A stretch of 5,249 bases of DNA. Source: Planctomycetia bacterium (GTDB taxonomy: Bacteria > Planctomycetota > Phycisphaerae > Phycisphaerales > SM1A02). Made by a program: the position numbers and the translations under genes. Position 1 is the first letter of the stretch. Each line of letters begins with the position of its first letter. Below the pieces are notes generated by a model that did no database searches, was not told the DNA's origin, and saw only the letters and a list, made by a program, of their open reading frames with translations. Positions 1-5,249 of this stretch are shown here, piece by piece. The stretch covers positions 1 through 5,249 of the forward strand of contig SYHM01000078.1 in the NCBI GenBank assembly GCA_005799205.1, written 5' to 3'.

Positions 1-735
1 CACGACGAGTCTGCGCAGCAATCGCTCGCGCACGAGGCTGGGGTTTCCGTCGAGACCGTCAGGCGCCGCGTGCAACAATTGCACGAAGCGAATCCAATGC
101 TCGGCCACCGTGGATGCCGCCTCGCTGTGACATATCCCGAGATTCTCGTCATGCAGGTGCGCGCGATCGTGGAGGCAGCAGTTGCCTGTCGATCCGAAGG
201 AATCGACGCGCGTCCTGAAATCATGATTCCGCTGGTTGGAACAAAGGAAGAACTCACGCTGCTGCGTCGGCTCACCGAACAGACAATCACGCTTGTCCTG
301 AACGAGCGAGGGATTCGTAAGTTCGAGATTCCAATTGGCACAATGATCGAGATTCCTCGTGCCGCGGTGACTGCCGACGAAGTCGCCGATGCAGCCGACT
401 TCTTCTCATTCGGCACCAACGATCTCACGCAGATGACCTTCGGATTCAGCCGCGACGATGTCGGCTCGTTCATGCCCACCTACATCGACAAGGGGCTTCT
501 GGAGCGCGATCCATTTCAGTCCATCGATGTTGGTGGAGTTGGCGCGCTTGTGGCGATGGCCTGCCACAAGGGTCGCGCGAAAAAACCGAAACTGAAACTC
601 GGCGTGTGCGGTGAACATGGCGGTGACCCAGCGTCGATCAGATTCTTTCAGTCGTGTGGCCTGAACTATGTTTCGTGCTCGCCGTTTCGCGTGCCAGTCG
701 CTCGACTCGCAGCGGCGCAGGCGGCGCTAAGGTGA
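1..735 (+). CDS. ppdK: Pyruvate, phosphate dikinase, C-terminal part (5' end outside window)
   Basis: The last 244 codons of a PPDK gene; the frame is open to base 1, so the start lies upstream. PPDK interconverts ATP + phosphate + pyruvate and AMP + PPi + PEP in the cytoplasm. The full protein is usually about 870-900 residues, so this is roughly the last quarter: most of the C-terminal TIM barrel that binds PEP/pyruvate. Visible hallmarks are NPMLGHRGCRL (the Arg codon at 109-111 matches the substrate-binding Arg617 of the Clostridium symbiosum enzyme), MIEIPRAA (metal-ligand Glu at 349-351), FGTNDLTQ (Asn and Asp at 418-423) and GVCGEHGGDP, whose Cys at 607-609 is the catalytic acid/base (Cys831 in C. 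symbiosum). The end, NYVSCSPFRVPVARLAAAQA, is also typical. All active-site residues within the visible part are intact, so the enzyme looks functional. PPDK is preferred over PEP synthase or PTS enzyme I because of the GVCGEHGGDP and SCSPFRVP context. The phosphohistidine and ATP-grasp domains are outside the window. Confidence 0.96.
   Translation, partial: HDESAQQSLAHEAGVSVETVRRRVQQLHEANPMLGHRGCRLAVTYPEILVMQVRAIVEAAVACRSEGIDARPEIMIPLVGTKEELTLLRRLTEQTITLVLNERGIRKFEIPIGTMIEIPRAAVTADEVADAADFFSFGTNDLTQMTFGFSRDDVGSFMPTYIDKGLLERDPFQSIDVGGVGALVAMACHKGRAKKPKLKLGVCGEHGGDPASIRFFQSCGLNYVSCSPFRVPVARLAAAQAALR
729..735 (+). promoter_or_regulatory. Ribosome binding site for the CBM9-like lipoprotein gene
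   Basis: AAGGTGA matches the anti-Shine-Dalgarno complement and ends 5 bases before ATG 741. It overlaps the last codons of the PPDK gene. It favours ATG 741 over the in-frame GTG at 732, which lies inside this motif. Confidence 0.6.
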
Positions 736-740
736 ACTGG

Positions 741-1652
741 ATGCATCGCTTCGACGCCTGGTGGCCGCTTGCGTGGGCTGTCGCGGTGATCGCAGGATGC
801 GAGGCCCCACCCGAAGTCCCGTGCGGCACGCAGTGCGCCGATCTGTACACGCGCCCTGATCCTGCGCCAACGATGGCGGTGCTGTTCGCGCCGCGAACGT
901 ACTCAGCGCCGTGGGTGACTTCGGGCATCACGCTCGATGGCAGACTTGACGAGGGCTCTTGGAAGGCTGCTCCTTGGACGGCCGACTTTCTCGACATTGA
1001 AGGCCCCGCGCGCCCGGCCCCGTGGCATCGAACGCGCGTCAAGATGATGTGGGATCGGAGCAACCTGTATGTCGCTGCAGAACTTGAAGAGCGCGACCTC
1101 TGGGCGACGCTGACGCATCACGATGAGATCGTCTACCGAGACAATGACTTCGAGATATTCGTCGATCCCGATGGCGACACGCGTGAGTACTACGAGATCG
1201 AAGTGAACGCAATCGGCACGATCTTTGACCTCTATCTGCCCGTGCCATACAGGGCGGGAGCAAAGGCCAACCATGATTGGACGGCGCGCGGTATGCGCGT
1301 AGCGATCCACTGCGACGGAACGATCAACGATTCGCGAGACATCGATCGAGCATGGCAACTCGAGATCGCGATTCCGTGGTCGGTGTTTACCCCGATGCCA
1401 CCCGCCCTGGGAGAGTCAACCCATCAGCCAAGAGTTGGCGCGCCGCGCGCAGGTGACTCATGGCACATCAACTTCTCGCGCGTGCAGTGGATGCTTGAAA
1501 AACAGGGCGATTCCTATGCTAAAGTGAGCGGAAGACCAGAAGAGAACTGGACATGGACTCCGCAGTGGATGGTGGACATGCATGTTCCGCAGTGGTGGGG
1601 AGTCGTGACATTCGTCGCGCCCAGACCAGATCGTGAGGAGAGTTCGAAATGA
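741..1652 (+). CDS. Predicted lipoprotein with a CBM9-like (carbohydrate-binding family 9-like) domain
   Basis: A 303-residue protein. The N-terminus is a lipoprotein signal: a Trp/Ala/Val-rich hydrophobic stretch (residues 6-18) ending in the lipobox IAGC, with Cys20 as the lipidation site. The mature protein is therefore probably membrane-anchored on the periplasmic side. The rest (about 50-303) resembles the CBM9-like beta-sandwich family: LDGRLDEGSW (65-74), FEIFVDPDGD (137-146), EVNA (154-157), and a C-terminal block with INFSRVQW, ENWTWTPQ and MHVPQWWGVVTF that is characteristic of this family. Family members are thought to bind glycans, often next to carbohydrate-active enzymes; none is encoded here, so the ligand is unknown. 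ATG 741 was chosen because AAGGTGA sits 5 bases upstream and it gives a compact signal peptide; GTG 732, overlapping the PPDK stop as GTGA, would add three residues. The longer open frame back to 654 lies inside PPDK and is unlikely to be used. The stop overlaps the next gene's start (ATGA). Confidence 0.85.
   Translation: MHRFDAWWPLAWAVAVIAGCEAPPEVPCGTQCADLYTRPDPAPTMAVLFAPRTYSAPWVTSGITLDGRLDEGSWKAAPWTADFLDIEGPARPAPWHRTRVKMMWDRSNLYVAAELEERDLWATLTHHDEIVYRDNDFEIFVDPDGDTREYYEIEVNAIGTIFDLYLPVPYRAGAKANHDWTARGMRVAIHCDGTINDSRDIDRAWQLEIAIPWSVFTPMPPALGESTHQPRVGAPRAGDSWHINFSRVQWMLEKQGDSYAKVSGRPEENWTWTPQWMVDMHVPQWWGVVTFVAPRPDREESSK
1635..1640 (+). promoter_or_regulatory. Ribosome binding site for the GDH-family gene
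   Basis: GAGGAG, 8 bases before ATG 1649, lies inside the end of the lipoprotein gene. Together with the ATGA overlap it fixes the start at 1649 rather than the in-frame ATG at 1697 and suggests translational coupling. Confidence 0.65.
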
Positions 1653-2977
1653 AACGCGCAGGACCGCCAGACCCAGTACGACACCAGAGCACGATCATGG
1701 AAGCCCTGGGAATCTCTCCAGCAGGTGGTGGTTTGTATTCACAAGTCGTGCAGCGCATGTTGAGCGCAGCTGAGGTTGTTGGGCTTGAGAATGACTACCA
1801 GATGATCCTTGCGCGTCCTAAGAACGAGATCGTCGTGCACTTTCCGGTGCTCATGGATGATGGCGATCACCGCATGTTCACGGGATACCGCATTCAGCAC
1901 AACGACGCGCTTGGTCCATTCAAGGGCGGATTGCGATTTGCGCCGCTGATGTCTCAGGATGACCTTGGCGGTCTCGCACTTCTGATGATGTTGAAGTGTG
2001 CGCTGTTGCGGCTTCCGTTTGGTGGCGCCGCGGGTGGGGTGATCTGCGATCCGCATGTCCTCTCTCGCGATGAGCTCAAGCGCGTGGTGCGTAGGTTCGC
2101 GACGGCGATTGCCCACCACATCGGTCCTGACTACGACATTCCAGGCCCTGACGTCGGCGCAGACACGCAGGTGATGGCGTGGTTTTCAGATACGGCCGCA
2201 CAACTCACCCCTGATCGAAGTCGGCAGGGGATGCGTCCAATTGTGACCGGAAAGCCCGTCGAACTCGGTGGAGCGGCGGGTCGCGACATCGCGGTGGGCA
2301 CGGGGTTTATCCACATGCTTCGCGACGCTCTACCCGACTTCAATCAAAAGCTGGCAGGGCTTCGCTTTTCGATCTGCGGCTTCGGCCTCGTCGGTAGCCA
2401 AGTCGCTCGCTTGCTCACGGCAGAGGGGGCGATCATGGTTGGAGTGCTTGATCGACGAGGAGGCATTGTCTCGGACGCCGGCATTGAACCAGAGGCGGCA
2501 CGTGAACGCATCCGAATCGATGGCGCACTTCATGGAGTGCCTGGCACAAAGACAGTGACCGACGAGGAGTTCTTCCGCAGGCCAGTCGATCTGCTTGTCA
2601 TCGCCGCTGGAGAACAAATCATGACCCGCGAGCGTGCCGAGTGGGTCGAGGCTCCGCTCGTCGCAGAACTCGCGCACGCTCCATGGACGGCCGACAGCGA
2701 TGATGTGCTCTTTCAGCGCGGGGTGGATGTGCTGCCATCCGTGCTCTGCAATGCGGGGGCGGTTGTCGGGTCGTTTCTCGAGTGGACGCAGAATCGCACA
2801 TACATCCCGTGGTCGCCGGTCGAGTTTGACCGGCAGATCGAGCAGTCAATGGTGCTTGCAAGTCGCAGAATGAAGCTCGCAAAGATGCGCTTTGAGTGCG
2901 ACTGGAGAACGGCAGCCTACGCGGCAGCAGTCGAACATCTTGGGCGTGTGTACGCGCTGCGCGGCGTCTTCCCCTGA
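1649..2977 (+). CDS. Glutamate dehydrogenase family (Glu/Leu/Phe/Val dehydrogenase) protein lacking the catalytic lysine
   Basis: A 442-residue protein, a normal length for hexameric glutamate dehydrogenases, which interconvert glutamate and 2-oxoglutarate + ammonia using NAD(P). The N-terminal substrate domain has GPFKGGLRFAP with Lys92, MLK with Lys116, and GPDVGA with Asp168. These match Lys89, Lys113 and Asp165 of C. symbiosum GDH at a constant offset of 3. The catalytic Lys125 of that enzyme falls exactly on Ala128 here (PFGGAAGG, codon GCG at 2030-2032). The Rossmann domain has GFGLVG (Gly244/246/249) and Asp268 at the end of beta-2, suggesting nucleotide binding with possible NAD preference. 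Ser375 (VVGSFLEW) matches the gamma-carboxylate-binding Ser380. Other usual motifs differ: EGANGPTT reads ELAHAPWT (340-347), NAGG reads NAGA (368-371), and AALENQI reads AAGEQIM. The Lys92/Ser375 pair indicates a glutamate-type rather than leucine-type pocket. Fold membership is certain; catalytic activity is doubtful. It overlaps the lipoprotein gene by 4 bases and is followed 14 bases later by the HIT gene. Confidence 0.92.
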   Translation: MKRAGPPDPVRHQSTIMEALGISPAGGGLYSQVVQRMLSAAEVVGLENDYQMILARPKNEIVVHFPVLMDDGDHRMFTGYRIQHNDALGPFKGGLRFAPLMSQDDLGGLALLMMLKCALLRLPFGGAAGGVICDPHVLSRDELKRVVRRFATAIAHHIGPDYDIPGPDVGADTQVMAWFSDTAAQLTPDRSRQGMRPIVTGKPVELGGAAGRDIAVGTGFIHMLRDALPDFNQKLAGLRFSICGFGLVGSQVARLLTAEGAIMVGVLDRRGGIVSDAGIEPEAARERIRIDGALHGVPGTKTVTDEEFFRRPVDLLVIAAGEQIMTRERAEWVEAPLVAELAHAPWTADSDDVLFQRGVDVLPSVLCNAGAVVGSFLEWTQNRTYIPWSPVEFDRQIEQSMVLASRRMKLAKMRFECDWRTAAYAAAVEHLGRVYALRGVFP

Positions 2978-2980
2978 CCC

Positions 2981-2986
2981 AGGAAG
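2981..2986 (+). promoter_or_regulatory. Ribosome binding site for the HIT gene
   Basis: AGGAAG, 5 bases before ATG 2992 and just after the stop of the dehydrogenase gene. It decides the start at 2992: the same frame is open back to 2896, but that part lies inside the upstream gene. Confidence 0.65.
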
Positions 2987-2991
2987 CGCGC

Positions 2992-3429
2992 ATGTCATCG
3001 ATCTTCACTCGGATCATTCAGCGCGAGATTCCCTCACACGAGGTCTATCGCGACGATTACGTCGTTGCGTTTCTCGACATTGCGCCACTCTCGCGTGGGC
3101 ATGTGCTGGTGGTTCCGATCGAAGAGCGCGAATATCTGCACGAGCTCAGTGAAGCGAGCGCACGTGCGCTCGGGAGCGCCCTGCCACGCATCGCACGCGC
3201 GGTGATGGGGGCGACTGGGGCCACGGCTTACAACGTGCTTCAAAACAACGGGTCAGCCGCGCATCAAGCGGTTCCTCATGTGCACTTCCACATCATCCCG
3301 AAACCCGCCGCGGGAGCAGGCGGTGGGAGTGGGCTCGGCATCCACTGGCAGCCAACCCAACTGAACGCGCACGATGCTGCGACACTCGCCGACGGGATTC
3401 GCGCAGGCTGCGTCGGCGCCGACTCATGA
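2992..3429 (+). CDS. HIT (histidine triad) family protein
   Basis: A 145-residue cytoplasmic protein of normal bacterial HIT length. HIT proteins hydrolyse or transfer nucleotide monophosphates (for example purine phosphoramidates in the Hint branch or dinucleoside polyphosphates) through a His-AMP intermediate. The start IFTRIIQREIPSHEVY and the GHVLVVP strand (around residues 36-42) are typical of the Hint-like branch. The triad is HVHFHIIPK, with His96, His98 and His100; His98 is the expected nucleophile. The preceding NVLQNNGSAAHQAVPH (from Asn84) supplies the usual conserved Asn and His91. The C-terminal tail has a Gly-rich insert, then GIHWQP and a helix, as in many HIT proteins of G+C-rich bacteria. 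The exact substrate cannot be read from sequence. The gene ends in an ATGA overlap with the biotin ligase gene, so the two are probably translated together. Confidence 0.93.
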   Translation: MSSIFTRIIQREIPSHEVYRDDYVVAFLDIAPLSRGHVLVVPIEEREYLHELSEASARALGSALPRIARAVMGATGATAYNVLQNNGSAAHQAVPHVHFHIIPKPAAGAGGGSGLGIHWQPTQLNAHDAATLADGIRAGCVGADS

Positions 3430-4199
3430 TCAGGCCGCTTTCGGATTGGCCTGCTGCGATTGAGGCAGTCGTTTCTCGGACGACAGCGTGGAATGCAGTG
3501 CACGTGCTTCGTGAGACCGCTTCGACTCAAGACTTCGCGAGAACACTGCCCGTTGGGTCGGTCGTGATTGCTGGGCGACAGCGCGCCGGTCGCGGCCGAC
3601 TCGGGCGCGGATGGGCCGACACTGGCGAGGACGGGCTCGCGATGACGGTGACTGTTACAGCGCAGCCCCCAGAGCGCAGCGCGGTGGCTTGCGCGATTGC
3701 CGCTGCTGAAGCGATCGAGGAGCTGTGTCAAGCGTCATCGGGCGGAGCGCCACGCATCGGATTCAAGTGGCCGAACGATCTCATGGTTGCGAACAAGAAG
3801 CTGGGGGGAATTCTGATTGAGCGTCACGATGGAGTCGACTCAATCGGGATCGGAGTGAATTGCTCGCAGCGCTCGTTCTCAAATGAGATTGCGATGCGTG
3901 CGACAAGTCTCGCGCTGCATGGGTTCCTCGTGGACAGGCTTGATCTGGCGTGCGCCATCCTCACGAGCCTCGATCGCTGGCTCATCGCGCAGTCGGAGCA
4001 GATTGAAACCGCGTTCATCGCACGCGACATTCTTTGTGGAACCCGTGCAGCGTTTGGAACGCCAACCGGAGTCGTCGAGGGTCTCGTGGTCGGCATCGAT
4101 CCCGTCCGTGGCCTGCGCGTGCGGACGAGTCGAGGCGACCAAGTACTCGCGGCTGCGACGACGCGCGTGCTCGTTCCAGAGGATCGACTTGAGTTGTGA
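3426..4199 (+). CDS. birA: Biotin--[acetyl-CoA-carboxylase] ligase, class I (no DNA-binding domain)
   Basis: A 257-residue biotin protein ligase: it makes biotinoyl-AMP from biotin and ATP and transfers biotin to the carrier-protein lysine of biotin-dependent carboxylases in the cytoplasm. Visible motifs are ETASTQ (Ser33, Thr34; E. coli has Ser-Thr-Asn), the adenylate loop GRGRLGRGW (55-63), KWPNDL (114-119), NKKLGGILIE with Lys125 matching biotin-contacting Lys183 of E. coli BirA, and GIGVNC. The C-terminal about 50 residues form the small beta-barrel domain (FGTPTGVVEGLVVGIDP onward). The catalytic domain begins almost at the N-terminus, so the winged-helix domain that makes E. coli BirA a repressor is absent; this enzyme should not regulate transcription itself. 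In the adenylate loop, E. coli Arg119 is Leu59, while the arginines matching 118 and 121 are kept. The start overlaps the HIT stop as ATGA with no clear Shine-Dalgarno, so initiation probably depends on coupling. Confidence 0.94.
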   Translation: MIRPLSDWPAAIEAVVSRTTAWNAVHVLRETASTQDFARTLPVGSVVIAGRQRAGRGRLGRGWADTGEDGLAMTVTVTAQPPERSAVACAIAAAEAIEELCQASSGGAPRIGFKWPNDLMVANKKLGGILIERHDGVDSIGIGVNCSQRSFSNEIAMRATSLALHGFLVDRLDLACAILTSLDRWLIAQSEQIETAFIARDILCGTRAAFGTPTGVVEGLVVGIDPVRGLRVRTSRGDQVLAAATTRVLVPEDRLEL

Positions 4200-4241
4200 T
4201 TCGCCGCGCAATCCTCGTCCCATCTGCGTACGCTTGTGCTG

Positions 4242-5150
4242 ATGACTCTGCCCAAGGGATGCACGTTGATCAGCGCGCTGACTGCTGCGATGGCGTGCAC
4301 GAGTGCCCACGGAGCGCCCTTGGCTTCTGCAGTGCCGCAGCAATCCACCGTACCCGCGGCGTCGCAAAGCGAGCCGCCCCCTGCAACTCGACCCGATCTC
4401 TCAACGCTCACAGTTGACGAATCGATGAACACTCCCGTCGAGGCAACGGTCGCAGATCGCGGCGCACTCACAGCGCAAGGGCGCATGATGCCCTTTGAGC
4501 TCGCGATGCCACAGGGGTTTGATCGGGTGTACGCAGTGCCAGGGCGCCCAGGCCTCTTCTATCGTGCGAGTGGATGCCTCTACGCCGTTTTCACTGAGGG
4601 TGAGTACAAGAAGAGCAAGGAAGTGAGGCAGATCACTCTTGCTCCCGCGAATACGAGGTACTACATCGGGAAGCCAGATTGGTCGACGATCGTGGCTCCG
4701 AATGACATCCCAGGTGGAAGTGTGATGGCAGCGCGCGAACGGAGGGACACCGAGCCGCCTGAGCCACCCCACGTGGCGCGCGACGCAGAACGCCTCGATC
4801 AAGTTGACGGCAATGCGGCGAGTCCGCGAGTCGAGCGCAACGATGCGATCTATGCACCGATTGGAACAGAACTTCCGCCGGTGTCAGGAAACGATGTTGG
4901 ATTTGGAGGAGGAAGCGCTCGGGCCACCACTGCAACTGACACCGTCGCGCTCTCGAGCGCGATTGCGTTCGCGCCATCTCATCCAGATCTCGCGGCGTGG
5001 ATGGGGGTGCTGCCCGAGGGTGTCAGCCGACACTGGGTCATCGGAGAGGGCGCTCATGCTCGACCGCGCATCGCGGTCGACTTGCTCTACCGCCAGAAGC
5101 GGCTCACACAGTTGATGCAGCACGCGACTGGATCGCCAGCGCAGGAGTGA
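4242..5150 (+). CDS. Exported protein of unknown function
   Basis: I do not recognise this 302-residue protein. The N-terminus looks like a Sec signal peptide: Lys5, a hydrophobic stretch over about residues 7-19, then a plausible signal peptidase I site after Gly24 (SAHG/AP). Cys19 in AMAC is a poor lipobox, so lipidation is less likely. Residues 25-55 are Ala/Pro/Ser/Gln-rich, like a linker. A more structured segment at about 93-150 is rich in aromatic residues (FDRVYAVPG, GLFYRASGCLYAVF, TRYYIGKPDW). Then comes a polar Arg/Asp/Pro-rich stretch with GFGGGSAR, and a final segment (about 245-302) with AWMGVLPEGVSRHWVIGEG and LLYRQKRLTQLM. No enzyme motif or transmembrane helix beyond the signal was seen. 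ATG 4242 was chosen to give a compact signal peptide; GTG 4236 is possible and neither has a clear ribosome site. The gene begins 42 bases after the biotin ligase stop and ends 4 bases before the next exported protein, suggesting the last two act together in the envelope. Confidence 0.72.
   Translation: MTLPKGCTLISALTAAMACTSAHGAPLASAVPQQSTVPAASQSEPPPATRPDLSTLTVDESMNTPVEATVADRGALTAQGRMMPFELAMPQGFDRVYAVPGRPGLFYRASGCLYAVFTEGEYKKSKEVRQITLAPANTRYYIGKPDWSTIVAPNDIPGGSVMAARERRDTEPPEPPHVARDAERLDQVDGNAASPRVERNDAIYAPIGTELPPVSGNDVGFGGGSARATTATDTVALSSAIAFAPSHPDLAAWMGVLPEGVSRHWVIGEGAHARPRIAVDLLYRQKRLTQLMQHATGSPAQE
5143..5147 (+). promoter_or_regulatory. Ribosome binding site for the last, partial gene
   Basis: AGGAG, 7 bases before GTG 5155 and overlapping the final codons of the preceding gene. 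It supports GTG 5155 as a real start despite the non-ATG codon. Confidence 0.6.
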
Positions 5151-5154
5151 TGCA

Positions 5155-5249
5155 GTGGAGTCGCCTGGGAGACCTGTTGTCAGAGCGTTGTTGGCGTGCG
5201 CGGCGCTCTGTGTGACGGTTCAGAGTGCGGTCGCGCAGGAGCTTCCTCG
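5155..5249 (+). CDS. N-terminus of an exported protein (runs off the window)
   Basis: Only 31 complete codons are visible, read from GTG 5155. They form a textbook Sec signal peptide: Arg6 and Arg10, a hydrophobic core ALLACAALCVTV (11-22), and a signal peptidase I site after AVA (Ala25-Ala27) before Gln-Glu. An AGGAG site lies 7 bases upstream, and the gene starts 4 bases after the preceding stop, so the two are very probably co-transcribed. The mature part is outside the window, so no function can be given. The alternative ATG at 5150, in another frame, stops after 21 codons at 5213-5215 and is not credible. The frame stays open to the last base. Confidence 0.68.
   Translation, partial: MESPGRPVVRALLACAALCVTVQSAVAQELP

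Noticed and set aside
638..1063. Minus-strand open frame opposite the PPDK end and the lipoprotein start
   Set aside because: It lies opposite two well-supported genes and its translation shows no family features.
2021..2038. Loss of the GDH catalytic lysine explained as a frameshift or single-base error
   Set aside because: The frame is continuous on both sides with family-like residues at exact spacing, and changing AAA or AAG to GCG needs at least two substitutions, so a simple error is unlikely though not excluded.
3276..3731. Minus-strand open frame opposite the HIT and birA junction
   Set aside because: It is antisense to the histidine triad and the biotin ligase adenylate loop; no coding signature of its own.
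4200..4241. Possible terminator or promoter between birA and the exported gene
   Set aside because: No stem-loop followed by a T-run and no convincing -35/-10 pair could be seen in these 42 bases.
4196..4417. GTG start overlapping the birA stop (GTGA), giving a 73-codon plus-strand frame
   Set aside because: The overlap resembles a real junction, but the Cys/Arg-rich translation has no signal or domain, and the +0 frame with a signal peptide and 302 residues explains the region better.
3824..4486. Long minus-strand open frame (220 codons) across birA and the next gene
   Set aside because: It is antisense to clear biotin ligase motifs and spans a gene boundary; its Ser/Arg/Thr-rich translation has no recognisable domain. 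Long antisense frames are expected in G+C-rich DNA.
5150..5215. ATG overlapping the stop of the exported gene as a possible next gene start
   Set aside because: It stops after 21 codons. GTG 5155 has an AGGAG site, stays open to the window end and encodes a signal peptide.

Overview
The window is a stretch of a G+C-rich bacterial chromosome (roughly 60% by eye) with every gene on the + strand and almost no intergenic DNA. Gene content (PPDK-type pyruvate phosphate dikinase, a CBM9-like lipoprotein, a Glu/Leu/Phe/Val dehydrogenase, an HIT protein, a stand-alone biotin ligase, then secreted proteins of unknown function) and the protein style suggest a Planctomycetota-type organism, possibly Phycisphaerae. 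That placement is an inference from gene flavour, not a proven assignment.

Layout: 1-735 is the 3' end of a PPDK gene carrying the C-terminal PEP/pyruvate-binding barrel. 741-1652 is a predicted lipoprotein with a CBM9-like domain. 1649-2977 is a glutamate-dehydrogenase-family protein. 2992-3429 is an HIT-family hydrolase/transferase. 3426-4199 is biotin--[acetyl-CoA-carboxylase] ligase without the N-terminal DNA-binding domain. 4242-5150 is an exported protein I do not recognise. 5155 to the window end is the start of a second exported protein, recognisable only by its signal peptide.

The genes look like one transcription unit: two junctions are ATGA overlaps (1649-1652 and 3426-3429), the other gaps are 4 to 42 bases, and no terminator-like hairpin was seen. 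PPDK (PEP/pyruvate), a glutamate-dehydrogenase fold (glutamate/2-oxoglutarate) and biotin ligase (acetyl-CoA or pyruvate carboxylase activation) all touch central carbon and nitrogen metabolism. The lipoprotein and the two exported proteins at the end do not obviously belong to that theme.

The most notable observation is in the dehydrogenase. The glutamate-binding residues are kept at exact family spacing, but the catalytic lysine of the PFGGAKGG motif is alanine (Ala128), and other conserved motifs of the fold have also diverged. It may be a pseudoenzyme or regulatory subunit, or an enzyme with altered chemistry, rather than an ordinary glutamate dehydrogenase. No RNA genes, mobile elements, CRISPR arrays or large repeats were seen.
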